NCBI GenBank assembly: GCA_027577415.1
Contig: JANBQS010000531.1
Span: 1 to 15,855, forward strand
Length of the DNA: 15,855 bases
Direction of reading: 5' to 3'
DNA from: Coemansia sp. RSA 922
Lineage: Eukaryota; Kickxellomycota; Kickxellomycetes; Kickxellales; Kickxellaceae
Shown: positions 7,076 to 15,214 of the stretch, piece by piece
Layout of the letters: every line of letters begins with the position of its first letter
How positions within the stretch are numbered: the stretch's first letter is position 1
The notes under the pieces: model-generated
What the model was told of the DNA's origin: nothing
The model's input: the letters and a program-made list of their open reading frames with translations, nothing else
Databases searched by the model: none
Program-made: the position numbers and the translations under genes

Positions 7076-9915
7076 TCAGCCAGTGACAGCTCCCTGCTGC
7101 TGAGCTCTAGCCCGCTCTTCTGGCGATGACGATATAGGCTGTGAGCCATTCCGACGGTCGTCATCCCAAATAGCAGCTTCTACATCAGCCTCTTGAATCT
7201 TGCTAAAATACAATGGCCGCTTTTTAAATGCAGCGACTTCCGAATCGACGACAACATATCTGATGGATGTGCCAGGACAGTCAAACATAGGTTCTAGCAA
7301 CAAATTCTCCATGATTCTTCTCAGACCACGCGCTCCAGTCTGTTTCTCAATCGCCTGCTGCGCAATAGTAAGTAGCGCCGGTCGGGTGATATGCAATTGT
7401 GCGCCACTTAGTCCTAATAGTGCCTCGTACTGCCGTACTAGCGCGTTTTTGGGCTCAACCAGTACACGTACTAATGCATCTTTGCTCAAAGCGCCAACAC
7501 TGGTAATCACTGGTAGTCGACCAATGAATTCAGGAATAAGTCCGAATTTAATCAGGTCGCTGGGCTCCGTGTAGTCCAGCGGGTTGAATGGCGCTGCCTC
7601 GGACTCTGTCGCGGAGGATGTGGAGGGGAAGCTCACGGGGGGAACGTTCATTGCCTGTAGGTCGACTGGTGTCGAGGTATCGCCGACTCTACGTACCGGG
7701 TTGCCAAATCCTATCGACGCCTTGGCTACACGCTCCATGATAAGTCGGTCGAGTCCTACGAATGCTCCGCTGAGGATAAACAAAATATTGCTAGTATCGA
7801 CTTGGTACACATCGCCTTTTCCTCCACTGCCACTGCCATTTCCATTACCGCCCAAGCCGTTTCCAGGCATTCCATTTCCGGGCCCAAATGCGCCAGACAA
7901 CGGGTTACCTCGACGCAAAGCACCACTTCCACTAGGCGCAACTCCAGCAAGCGGAGGAATGTGCGACATAGGTCCTAGTCCTGGAGGTGGGAATTGAGCT
8001 ATGGAGCCAGTACCGCCGGAATTAGACCCGTTGCCACTACTGCTTCCGTGGCCTGACTTGTCTGTCACGGTGACAATGGTTCCCTCGAGCATACGCAGCA
8101 ATCCCTGTTGGACTCCCTCGCCAGAAACATCTTTGGACATTGAGAAAGAGTCGGGCTTACGCGCAATCTTGTCAATCTCGTCGATAAACACAATTCCCTG
8201 TTCGGCACGCGCTACGTCATAGTCACAGCTCTGGAGTAGGCGCTGAATGACAACCTCAACGTCCTCGCCTACGTATCCGGCCTGAGTCAGAGGTGTTGCG
8301 TCAGACACGGAAAATGGAACATCGAGAATCTGAGCCAACGTCTTGGCCAACAGCGTCTTTCCCGACCCAGTTGGACCTAACAGCAGGACATTACTCTTAT
8401 CGAGTTGCGTGTCTAGTAGCGAGGCTTCCAAACTGGACGATAGAGACATTGGTGCTGTCGACGTCGCAGATGACGATTGGCTGGTGGTACGAGCAGACGG
8501 CCTGAGTTGGTTCTTAAGCATGGATGCCTCGTTCTGCGGTGTTGGTGGCGGATTGGCAGTCGAGGACGAAGGGTCGCCATCTGCGTTCAGCGGAACACTG
8601 GTCTGCTGTTGGGGCGTAGAGGTGGTATCTCCTTCGTGGATAAATAGGCCACTGTTTTCAAAGGCGCCGTTCCAGGGTCGGCTGACAAAGGGATATTGGT
8701 GAGTGGGGTAAGCGCTGCCTGTACCGTTTCGACCTATGTAACCAGCAAAATTTTTTTATCATGGTGGTAGTTAGCAAGATAACATACCAACAAAAAAATG
8801 TTAAGAAAGGGTGGTTTGCAAGTGCGCCACGTATGCGGTCAAAAGCACAAAAAATCTCCGGGAATGAAGTATTAAAAGTAACGAGTCACGCATGTGAAAG
8901 AGGTAGCAATGGACAGTCTTTGCCTGTGACCCACATGCCGTTCTTCATGTAGACACGTGTAGGCAGAGATATGCAACCAAAACTCACACACCGAGTGGCA
9001 AAATTGTATGTGTTGGCAACTAGGGACCCCCTTTCAGTATATGGAACATTGAGTAGTTATTGCATCGTTACCTTGTTGTTGCGGCGACAAATGGCGATCT
9101 CCAGAGTCACCAAAGAGGCGTGGCTGATGAAGCGCGCTAGACGAAGCGGTGGTCGGAGTAGAAGCTGCCGCAAACGCCGCGGACAGTTGTTCGCGCTGGC
9201 GCCTAAGGGTATTGGCACGCACACGGTTATAATGGTTATAAACGGCGACAGCCAAGGTCTTCTTTGCGCGATCCTGCCCAATCACATAATCGTCCAAGTA
9301 ACGCATTATCTACAGTCAGCAAAATGTCAGCTCATTAGTCATAAAACAGGATCGCCAAGAAAGTATATGAACAACGGAAGAAACCACTTTTTTCCGCATG
9401 AGACTAAAGTCGATCGTCACAAGGTAAGCATTTCGACTAGTTACCATTTTCGGGCTGATCGGGTCCATGCCAGCAGGAGTATTCTGAGACGGCGGCTGTG
9501 GTGATACTGGAGTAGAAGAATTGCCACGAGCAGTGTCGTCACGCCCAGTAGTCGACGAGTGAGCAGTGCTACCGCCCGTAGTGTGGCTTCCAAACGTCGT
9601 TGTGCCTCCCACGTGTACCTGGTGTGCTTTGCCGCCAGGTGTTCTTGACTGGATCGATGCGTGGGGCCCGGAAGCTGACTTGCCGAGCGCAGCGGGTCTT
9701 GTGCGGCTGGTACCCACGCCATCTTCGCCACCACTCAACCGCTTGTGTGCATGCGCCTTTGTCGGCAGTGAGGAGGGCGGCGCAGGTCCATCAATGTAGT
9801 CCCACTCACGACCTGCCTTGCAGGCCAGTGTAGTAGCGGACAGGGCACGGCGGGACGAGTACCTTATGAGCGAAGAGGAGACTACTCGCTGCGCGCACAA
9901 AAGTCTACTTGTCAT
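7076..9915 (-). CDS. Mitochondrial ClpX-type AAA+ unfoldase (three exons)
   Basis: Exons at 9915-9445, 9309-9072 and 8733-7076 join in frame (phases 0 and 1) to 788 residues. ClpX unfolds proteins in the mitochondrial matrix, alone or for the ClpP peptidase. Residues 1 to about 35 look like a mitochondrial targeting sequence (R and S rich, no acids). No CXXC zinc-finger domain is seen. The AAA+ module begins at [10 protein letters not shown] (160-169). It has Walker A GPTGSGKT (356-363), pore loop GYVGED (389-394), Walker B VFIDEID (418-424) and the sensor-2 region TGARGLRRI. An IGF tripeptide lies at 577-579, where bacterial ClpX contacts ClpP. A linker of about 160 mostly low-complexity residues precedes Walker A. 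A Gly/Ser/Pro-rich insert (about 463-544) sits where the bacterial RKH pore-entrance loop should be. The closest characterised fungal protein type is Mcx1. Exon borders are inferred by eye. Confidence 0.92.
8734..9071 (-). other. Intron 2 of the ClpX gene
   Basis: The donor is CAAG|GTAACG at 9071 and the acceptor is ACATAG|GT at 8734. Joining in phase 1 gives QQQGRNGTG and keeps the frame open into the Walker A exon. At 338 bases it is clearly longer than intron 1. I saw no ClpX-like coding sequence inside it. Confidence 0.7.
9310..9444 (-). other. Intron 1 of the ClpX gene
   Basis: The donor is AAAATG|GTAACT at 9444 and the acceptor is CTGTAG|ATAATG at 9310. A CTGAC branch-like sequence lies about 18 bases before the acceptor. 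Splicing joins PISPKM to [12 protein letters not shown] in phase 0, which matches the usual start of the ClpX AAA+ module. Confidence 0.75.
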
Positions 9916-10071
9916 ACTCCAAGTTGCGTGTTTAAATAAATAGTGAATAAGAAAAATAGGTGTACAGAGAAGATAAAACTAGGGTAATAAAAAAAAGGTG
10001 TTAAAAGAGCGTAGTAGAAGAAAAATAAGTGAAAAAGAGAAAGAGGAGGGATGATGACTAGACAGCCCAGA

Positions 10072-10081
10072 GATTATATAC
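10072..10081 (-). promoter_or_regulatory. TATA-like box upstream of the ClpX gene
   Basis: On the minus strand the sequence reads GGGTATATAATC about 160 bases before the ClpX ATG. A strongly pyrimidine-rich leader follows, as seen before other genes in the window. Confidence 0.45.
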
Positions 10082-10477
10082 CCGCTCTCTCCCCCTCTTC
10101 CTGCTACTCGTACACTTTTTTTTTGCCCCGTGCCACCACTTCCATTCCTCTCTCCGGGCCCCTGTGCTCACGTGGCGTATCCCAGCCTTTGCATCAATTT
10201 TTTTTTTTGCCACGCACGTCGTTGTCGTGACTGCCTCATCTCTCCGGCAGTTGTTGCACTCTATGCACAAAGACCAGGCGGTAAATGTACAGGCAAGGCT
10301 ACTGCCGTTCCCTCCCCCCTCTTTCTGCAGCGATGTCCCGTGTGTATGCCCATTCTTTCATCTTTTTTTATTACGAGTTGACATGTGATCAGACATATAG
10401 ACAACGTCATATGCGACTGATGTCACCGCTGTATCGACTTTAATGAAGTGCTATTAATGCCCACGTCCTGCGGCAAA

Positions 10478-10586
10478 TATAAAAGCCGAGGAAGAGAGAA
10501 ATAGCGGATACGATTTGAAATGGAACCATAATCTTGATGTTTCTCATGGTTCGACGAGAGTTGGAGAGATACTAAAGCCTTTTTTT
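10478..10586 (+). ncRNA. Candidate small Pol III-type transcript
   Basis: A TATAAAA box (10478-10484) lies about 100 bases before a run of seven T (10580-10586). A start about 30 bases after the TATA box would give an RNA of about 70-75 bases. Within it, GAACCAT (10523-10529) and ATGGTTC (10546-10552) form a perfect seven-pair stem around a 16-base loop. GGTTCGACGAG at 10549-10559 is close to a B box. It does not match U6 or a tRNA as I know them, and no good box C/D pair is seen. The arrangement could also be chance in an AT-rich spacer. Confidence 0.25.
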
Positions 10587-10608
10587 ATCATGTTTTTTTC
10601 TTATCAAA

Positions 10609-10628
10609 AAATTGCCTCTTGGCAATTT
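10609..10628. repeat. Perfect 8-bp hairpin
   Basis: AAATTGCC and GGCAATTT pair exactly around a TCTT loop. It lies about 165 bases past the stop of the minus-strand CX9C gene and just after two T runs. It could be part of a 3' end signal or a protein-binding site. Its role is unknown. Confidence 0.5.
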
Positions 10629-10792
10629 GAAGCAACATTCGAAGCTTTCTGTACATACTTTTCGATATGACATAAAGTCAAAATGTATGCGACATAAAAA
10701 ATGCGTACATGCACTATTATAAAAACGAAATGAGTACATATGCTCACTTAGTATACTGTGACATTACGCAACACACAAAGAAAATATTTAAT

Positions 10793-11167
10793 CTACGAGG
10801 GTAGCAATGGTGTTTTGCCGGACTTTGTCTTGAGATCGTCTTTAACCCGATCCATACAGTCATAGTACTCTTTGCGCAGTTTGCGGCATCCAACGAACCA
10901 GTCGTACATACTGGGAGGACTGTGTGAGCATTTGCGCCAAGTGTACTCGCATTCAGCGCACTCTTCTTTGGCGATATCTTCGATTTGCTCCTTGGTATAA
11001 AACCGTTTGCGATTCTTGGGCGCATCGGCGTCTGTGAGCACCAAGGACAAATCGGCTGATGCGTCGGGCTTGACTGGTGCCTTTTCTAATCTACTCTTTA
11101 CTTGCGAAATATAAGAGTTGAGGAAATCCTCAGTTGTACCATCCTGCTTGTCTGGTGTCCCCGCCAT
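10793..11167 (-). CDS. Twin CX9C (CHCH) mitochondrial protein, Cmc1-like
   Basis: The protein has 124 residues and a twin CX9C signature: CAECEYTWRKC and then CRKLRKEYYDC, separated by 13 residues. Such proteins are imported into the mitochondrial intermembrane space, where Mia40 oxidises the cysteines. They commonly help to assemble cytochrome c oxidase or other respiratory complexes. The 13-residue linker (SHSPPSMYDWFVG) between two nine-spaced pairs fits the Cmc1-like group best, but the exact orthologue is unclear. The ATG at 11167 is used. The open frame extends two codons upstream only through TTG. The stop codon of the Dbp4 gene lies 145 bases upstream on the same strand, with a long A/T tract between. 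Confidence 0.75.
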   Translation of the reverse strand: MAGTPDKQDGTTEDFLNSYISQVKSRLEKAPVKPDASADLSLVLTDADAPKNRKRFYTKEQIEDIAKEECAECEYTWRKCSHSPPSMYDWFVGCRKLRKEYYDCMDRVKDDLKTKSGKTPLLPS

Positions 11168-11311
11168 CTTCAAACAGATAATAATAGAAAATTTTGAACA
11201 AAAGAGTAGAGTAAAATTGTTGTAAAAAAAAAAAAAATTTACGACTTTAGTATTTGTGGCCGAGTATAAATGTAGAAATTATTGTGGGCAAAAAAAAACA
11301 CTGTAAAGAGT

Positions 11312-13849
11312 CTAGTCGCCACCTCCCAGAAGACGCAAAGCCAGCTTCTCTTGGTCTTCCAGTGACATGGCCGAATCGTCGACCTCCAGCACGCGTCCCT
11401 GGCGTCTCTTCTTGTGCGAGCGATCCATTTCAGCATCGCTGCCCTCCGACTCAGAGTCCGAGTCATACCTCGAAGCACTCGCACGCTTGTGTGCCGGCGC
11501 CGGCACAGCTTCTTCGGCAAAGCTATCATCATCGGAGCCCGAGTACATGACCTCGTCCTCGTCATCGCTGGTCTTGAGCACAGCCACAGCCTCTGAAGAT
11601 CCCTCACCAGCCATCTCCTCGCGTTCCCTAATCTTCTTAGCCACCCGCTTTTCCTTGCGTTTCTGGCGAGCAACCTCGCGATCGCCGACATCGATCTCCT
11701 CCATCATAGAGCGGTTGCGTTGCTGGAACTCATCGACCAAAGTGTTTACATCGCCTTGCTTGCGGAAAGACTCTTCGTCCATTAGCTCGTACATCGAGCG
11801 CGCATTGCCATCGTCGTCAAAGACCATCTTGGTGTTGCGCGTGTTCTTGATAATCTTCTCCTTGACCTTGCGCAGCTGGCGCTTGGACATTTCTTGAGAT
11901 GGGATGTTGGGAATAACAACTGGCATTCCGGTATCGGGGTTGACCGCAATGACCTTGACCACGGGCTCCTCCTCTTCTTCCTCTTCGCTGCTGCTCATAT
12001 CCTCATAGTCACTGTTATCGCTGAGCGCATGGTCAGCGCGCTTAAGCGTAATAAAGTCGGCATCATCGTCGTCGTCATTGCCACCCGAGTGGTCGACCAA
12101 ACGCTGGTAGTGATCAGTCAGAACGCCGGCATTCTTACGGGCAAACATCTTATCCACACGCGTCTTGGACTTGACCTGCTGCAAACCACTATCGTCTTCG
12201 TCGTCGTCGCTATCAACATCAACAGCAGCGTTCTCGCGTTCGATCTCAGCCACATGCTCCTGACGAAGTTTCTCGCGCTCTTCAGCCGACAGCAAATTGT
12301 CAAACTCGTAGGACTTGTTCTTACCGCCCGCAACAGCCTTTTTGACAAACTTGATCTTGGGCGCACCGGGAAGTCCCAAAGACTCTGCAAACTCGTCAAG
12401 CGGTAGCGAGTCGACGTTAAAGACCGATTTGTTCTTTTGCAAGAATACCGAGCGCACGTACGTGACAAAGGCCCGCTGTCCGAGGTACTTGATCTCAGGA
12501 TCTTGGAAGCAAAAGTGCTGGAGTTGCTTAGCCACCGTCATCACCTTGTTGCTCTTGGGACTGATCTCCTTGATAGGAATGTTCTTGCCCGCCAGCAGCT
12601 TGCTCATTGCTGGCGCCTCGCCAGGCGTCAGCAGCAAAAGACCCTTGCCAGCGGCGTCATAGCGAGCTGTACGTCCAACGCGGTGCAAGTACGTATCGCA
12701 GTCCTCAGGGCAATCGACCTGTACGACCCAGTCGACGGCAGGGAAATCTAAACCGCGCGAGGCAATATCGGTACAGAACAGCGCAGCCTTGGTCATCTTC
12801 ATAAAGCGCTCGAAGATCTCCACGCGACGCATCTGCTTCTGCTTGCCATGCAAATGCAATAGCGGGATGCCAGGCTGGATCTTGCAAAAGGTCTCGTAGA
12901 CGAAGCGCACTTGCTTGCCGCTAGACAAGAATATGATCATCTTGCTCTTGACGTGCGTCTTCATGAACGAAAATAGTATGTCGAGCTTTTGCGGCAAGTC
13001 GACCACCATATAGTACTGAGAAAGCTTCGACGGTGTACTGAACTTGTCCATCTCGTGGACGCCAACGTATTCGGGACGCTCCAAGCTCAGACGCGCTAGG
13101 TCCTTGACAGATTTAGTCTGAGTAGCCGAGAACAACAAAGTCTGTCGCTGACGAGGCAAATTGGCAATAATAGCGTTCATAGTCTTTTTGAAGCCCATGT
13201 CCAAGATACGGTCAGCCTCATCCAAAACGAGGACTTGCAAGTTATTGCAATCGAACCCAACAGTCTCGTCCATATGCTGCAAAAGGCGACCGGGAGTACA
13301 AACGAGGATGTTCATCTTACTGAGTATCTCCTTTTCCTCATCGACCTTTTTGCCGCCAATAACGAGGCCAGCGGAGAATTTGTGGTAACGTCCAATCTTA
13401 CACAGTACTTCGAATATCTGCATAGCCAGTTCACGCGTAGGCGAGATTACTAGCGCACCTAGTCCGTCGAACCTAGTCCACCGACTACGGTACAGTCCTT
13501 CGAGAATAGGGATAAGGAACGCCAAAGTCTTTCCCGAACCCGTCTTGGCCGCACCCAATACGTCGCGCCGTGCTAGGGCGTAGGGCAGGGCCTTGTGCTG
13601 GATCTCGGTCATCTCGACGAAATGTGACCGCTCTAGACCCTTGAGTGTCGAGGCGGAGATGGGAAGCTCTGTGAACAGCTTTATGTCGCTGCTGAGCGGC
13701 CCAGAGCTGACTATCTCGAGTGCGCGCTGACCGAGCTTCTCGATGACTTCGGTTTCATCGGACCGCCGCTGCTTGCGCTTGTCGGTCGCCGAGACAAACT
13801 CTGCCTTCTTTTGTTTATCCTTTTTGCTGTTGGACTTTGGCTTTGGCAT
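11312..13849 (-). CDS. DBP4: DEAD-box RNA helicase, DDX10/Dbp4 type
   Basis: The intronless gene encodes 845 residues, close to human DDX10. Dbp4 acts in the nucleolus in early 40S ribosome assembly, in remodelling that involves U14 and U3 snoRNAs. The helicase core shows the Q-motif (FVEMTEIQ, 77-84), motif I AAKTGSGKT (100-108), PTRELA (137-142), TPGR (185-188), DEAD (210-213), SAT (241-243) and HRVGRTAR (389-396). The C-terminal half has the Dbp4-typical segment RKNAGVLTDHYQRLV, long acidic runs and basic patches, as expected for this subfamily. The start MPKPKSNSKKDKQKK is chosen. The frame is open further upstream but would add 42 hydrophobic residues foreign to the family. The gene is divergent from prohibitin-2. 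Confidence 0.93.
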   Translation of the reverse strand: MPKPKSNSKKDKQKKAEFVSATDKRKQRRSDETEVIEKLGQRALEIVSSGPLSSDIKLFTELPISASTLKGLERSHFVEMTEIQHKALPYALARRDVLGAAKTGSGKTLAFLIPILEGLYRSRWTRFDGLGALVISPTRELAMQIFEVLCKIGRYHKFSAGLVIGGKKVDEEKEILSKMNILVCTPGRLLQHMDETVGFDCNNLQVLVLDEADRILDMGFKKTMNAIIANLPRQRQTLLFSATQTKSVKDLARLSLERPEYVGVHEMDKFSTPSKLSQYYMVVDLPQKLDILFSFMKTHVKSKMIIFLSSGKQVRFVYETFCKIQPGIPLLHLHGKQKQMRRVEIFERFMKMTKAALFCTDIASRGLDFPAVDWVVQVDCPEDCDTYLHRVGRTARYDAAGKGLLLLTPGEAPAMSKLLAGKNIPIKEISPKSNKVMTVAKQLQHFCFQDPEIKYLGQRAFVTYVRSVFLQKNKSVFNVDSLPLDEFAESLGLPGAPKIKFVKKAVAGGKNKSYEFDNLLSAEEREKLRQEHVAEIERENAAVDVDSDDDEDDSGLQQVKSKTRVDKMFARKNAGVLTDHYQRLVDHSGGNDDDDDADFITLKRADHALSDNSDYEDMSSSEEEEEEEPVVKVIAVNPDTGMPVVIPNIPSQEMSKRQLRKVKEKIIKNTRNTKMVFDDDGNARSMYELMDEESFRKQGDVNTLVDEFQQRNRSMMEEIDVGDREVARQKRKEKRVAKKIREREEMAGEGSSEAVAVLKTSDDEDEVMYSGSDDDSFAEEAVPAPAHKRASASRYDSDSESEGSDAEMDRSHKKRRQGRVLEVDDSAMSLEDQEKLALRLLGGGD

Positions 13850-14114
13850 GGCTGTTAATAATTTGAAGAATAAAATGTGTGCGAACAAGAAAAGGTACAA
13901 AAAGACAGAGCCTGTTGACAAACTTGGGCGCAGCATGAGATCAAGGATTTTTTTTTGTGCAGGCCCGTTGATCAACTGGTAATTTCAAGCCAATTTGATC
14001 ACGCCTGCTGATGTCAACTTCGTTTTTGCTATGAGATAGCAAAAGTAGCGTCCTTTTTCCGAATCCATTTTTTGTTATTTTACATTATTTTTAAAGGTTA
14101 TAAGCAATCAGCGG
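13850..14114. promoter_or_regulatory. Shared divergent promoter of Dbp4 and prohibitin-2
   Basis: Only 265 bases separate the two start codons, so both genes must draw their promoters from this stretch. It is AT-rich with T runs on the plus strand. I saw no clear TATA box placed for either gene. Confidence 0.6.
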
Positions 14115-15035
14115 ATGGATCCCGAACAACAAGCAAAGCAAGCCTTGCGCAATCTCCAGCGCATGTTCGGCATGGGCGGTGGACGCGGTGGTGGACCTGC
14201 GCCCAAGGGAGCCATGGGAGCAGCGGGACTTTTAGTAGGACTCGGAGTACTCGCGTGGGGAGCCAACGCCAGTCTCTACAACGTAGACGGAGGCCACCGT
14301 GCGATCAAGTACTCGCGAGTAACCGGCGTGCAAGAGAACATCTACGGCGAAGGCACACACTTCCGTATTCCCATCCTGGAAACGCCCATCATCTACGACG
14401 TCCGCGCCAAGCCCACCAGCATCCAGTCCCTTACAGGTACTCAGGACTTGCAAATGGTCAACATCGTATGCCGCGTACTCTCTCGTCCTAACCAACACGG
14501 ACTGCCCGAAATATTCCGTACTCTGGGTACCGACTATGACGAGCGCGTACTCCCATCGATCATCAACGAGGTGCTGAAAAGCGTGGTGGCACAGTTTAAC
14601 GCCTCGCAGCTTATCACTCAGCGTGATCGGGTTAGTCGTATGATTAGGGATAATCTGACGCAGCGTGCATTGCGTTTCAACATTGTCTTGGATGATGTGT
14701 CGCTTACGCATATTACTTTTAGTCCCGAGTTTGCGTCGGCTGTGGAGGCCAAGCAGATTGCTCAGCAGGATGCTCAGAGAGCTGCGTTTATTGTGGATCG
14801 CGCCAAGCAGGAGAAGCAGAGCACTATTGTTCGCGCTGATGGTGAGGCTAGGTCCGCTGAGCTTATTGGTGAGGCTATCAAGAGCCAGCCCGGATTCTTG
14901 GAGCTTCGTCGGATTGAGACCGCCCGAGAGATTGCCCATCTGCTGCAGGGATCGGGTAACCGTTTGGTGCTCGATGCTAGCTCGCTGTTGCTGAATGTTA
15001 CAGAGCCCTCGTCGGTTGAGAACCCCAAGAGATAG
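14115..15035 (+). CDS. PHB2: Prohibitin-2
   Basis: The gene encodes 306 residues without introns. Prohibitin-2 forms ring complexes with prohibitin-1 in the mitochondrial inner membrane, which act as scaffolds and restrain the m-AAA protease. A glycine-rich N-terminus precedes one membrane segment (about 34-54). The SPFH domain follows, with EGTHFRIPILETPIIYDVRA, LQMVNIVCRVLSRP and RVLPSIINEVLKSVVAQF. The later part (about 205-265) has coiled-coil character (AKQIAQQDAQRAAF, AKQEKQSTIV). ATG 14115 is the first ATG in frame and matches the family start. Codon usage changes sharply near 14610: the 5' part prefers ATC, GAC and CAA, while the 3' part prefers ATT, GAT and CAG. Confidence 0.95.
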   Translation: MDPEQQAKQALRNLQRMFGMGGGRGGGPAPKGAMGAAGLLVGLGVLAWGANASLYNVDGGHRAIKYSRVTGVQENIYGEGTHFRIPILETPIIYDVRAKPTSIQSLTGTQDLQMVNIVCRVLSRPNQHGLPEIFRTLGTDYDERVLPSIINEVLKSVVAQFNASQLITQRDRVSRMIRDNLTQRALRFNIVLDDVSLTHITFSPEFASAVEAKQIAQQDAQRAAFIVDRAKQEKQSTIVRADGEARSAELIGEAIKSQPGFLELRRIETAREIAHLLQGSGNRLVLDASSLLLNVTEPSSVENPKR

Positions 15036-15214
15036 TTCATTTGACTGTGTTGTGAATTGTAACACGTCATCATCTTTTTTAAACCACCTGACACGGATTA
15101 AATGGTGGCGCATAGGCCTGGGCCATTCATGCCACCTGTGTTTTTTTGTGAGAACTCTTGCTTCTCCTCCTCTTCTCACTCCAAAACTCACCTCTTTTAT
15201 CTTCTTTTTTAAAA

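Larger units (their letters stand above)
9916..10792. other. Non-coding interval between the ClpX and CX9C genes
   Basis: This 0.88-kb stretch holds the ClpX promoter and leader on the left and the 3' end of the CX9C gene on the right. The open frames in it are low-complexity (F, S, P and C rich) and have no protein-like features. It has many T runs on the plus strand. It also holds the possible small-RNA unit and the short hairpin listed separately. Confidence 0.55.

Noticed and set aside
8971..9504. Plus-strand open frame of 177 codons
   Set aside because: It overlaps ClpX exons 1 and 2 and intron 1 in antisense. The minus-strand reading is clearly ClpX.
10130..10388. Two plus-strand open frames rich in F, S, P and C
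   Set aside because: They are low-complexity translations of pyrimidine-rich spacer DNA and have no protein-like pattern.
13245..13260. TCGAACC sequence resembling a minus-strand tRNA T-loop
   Set aside because: It lies inside the Dbp4 helicase core and no cloverleaf forms around it.
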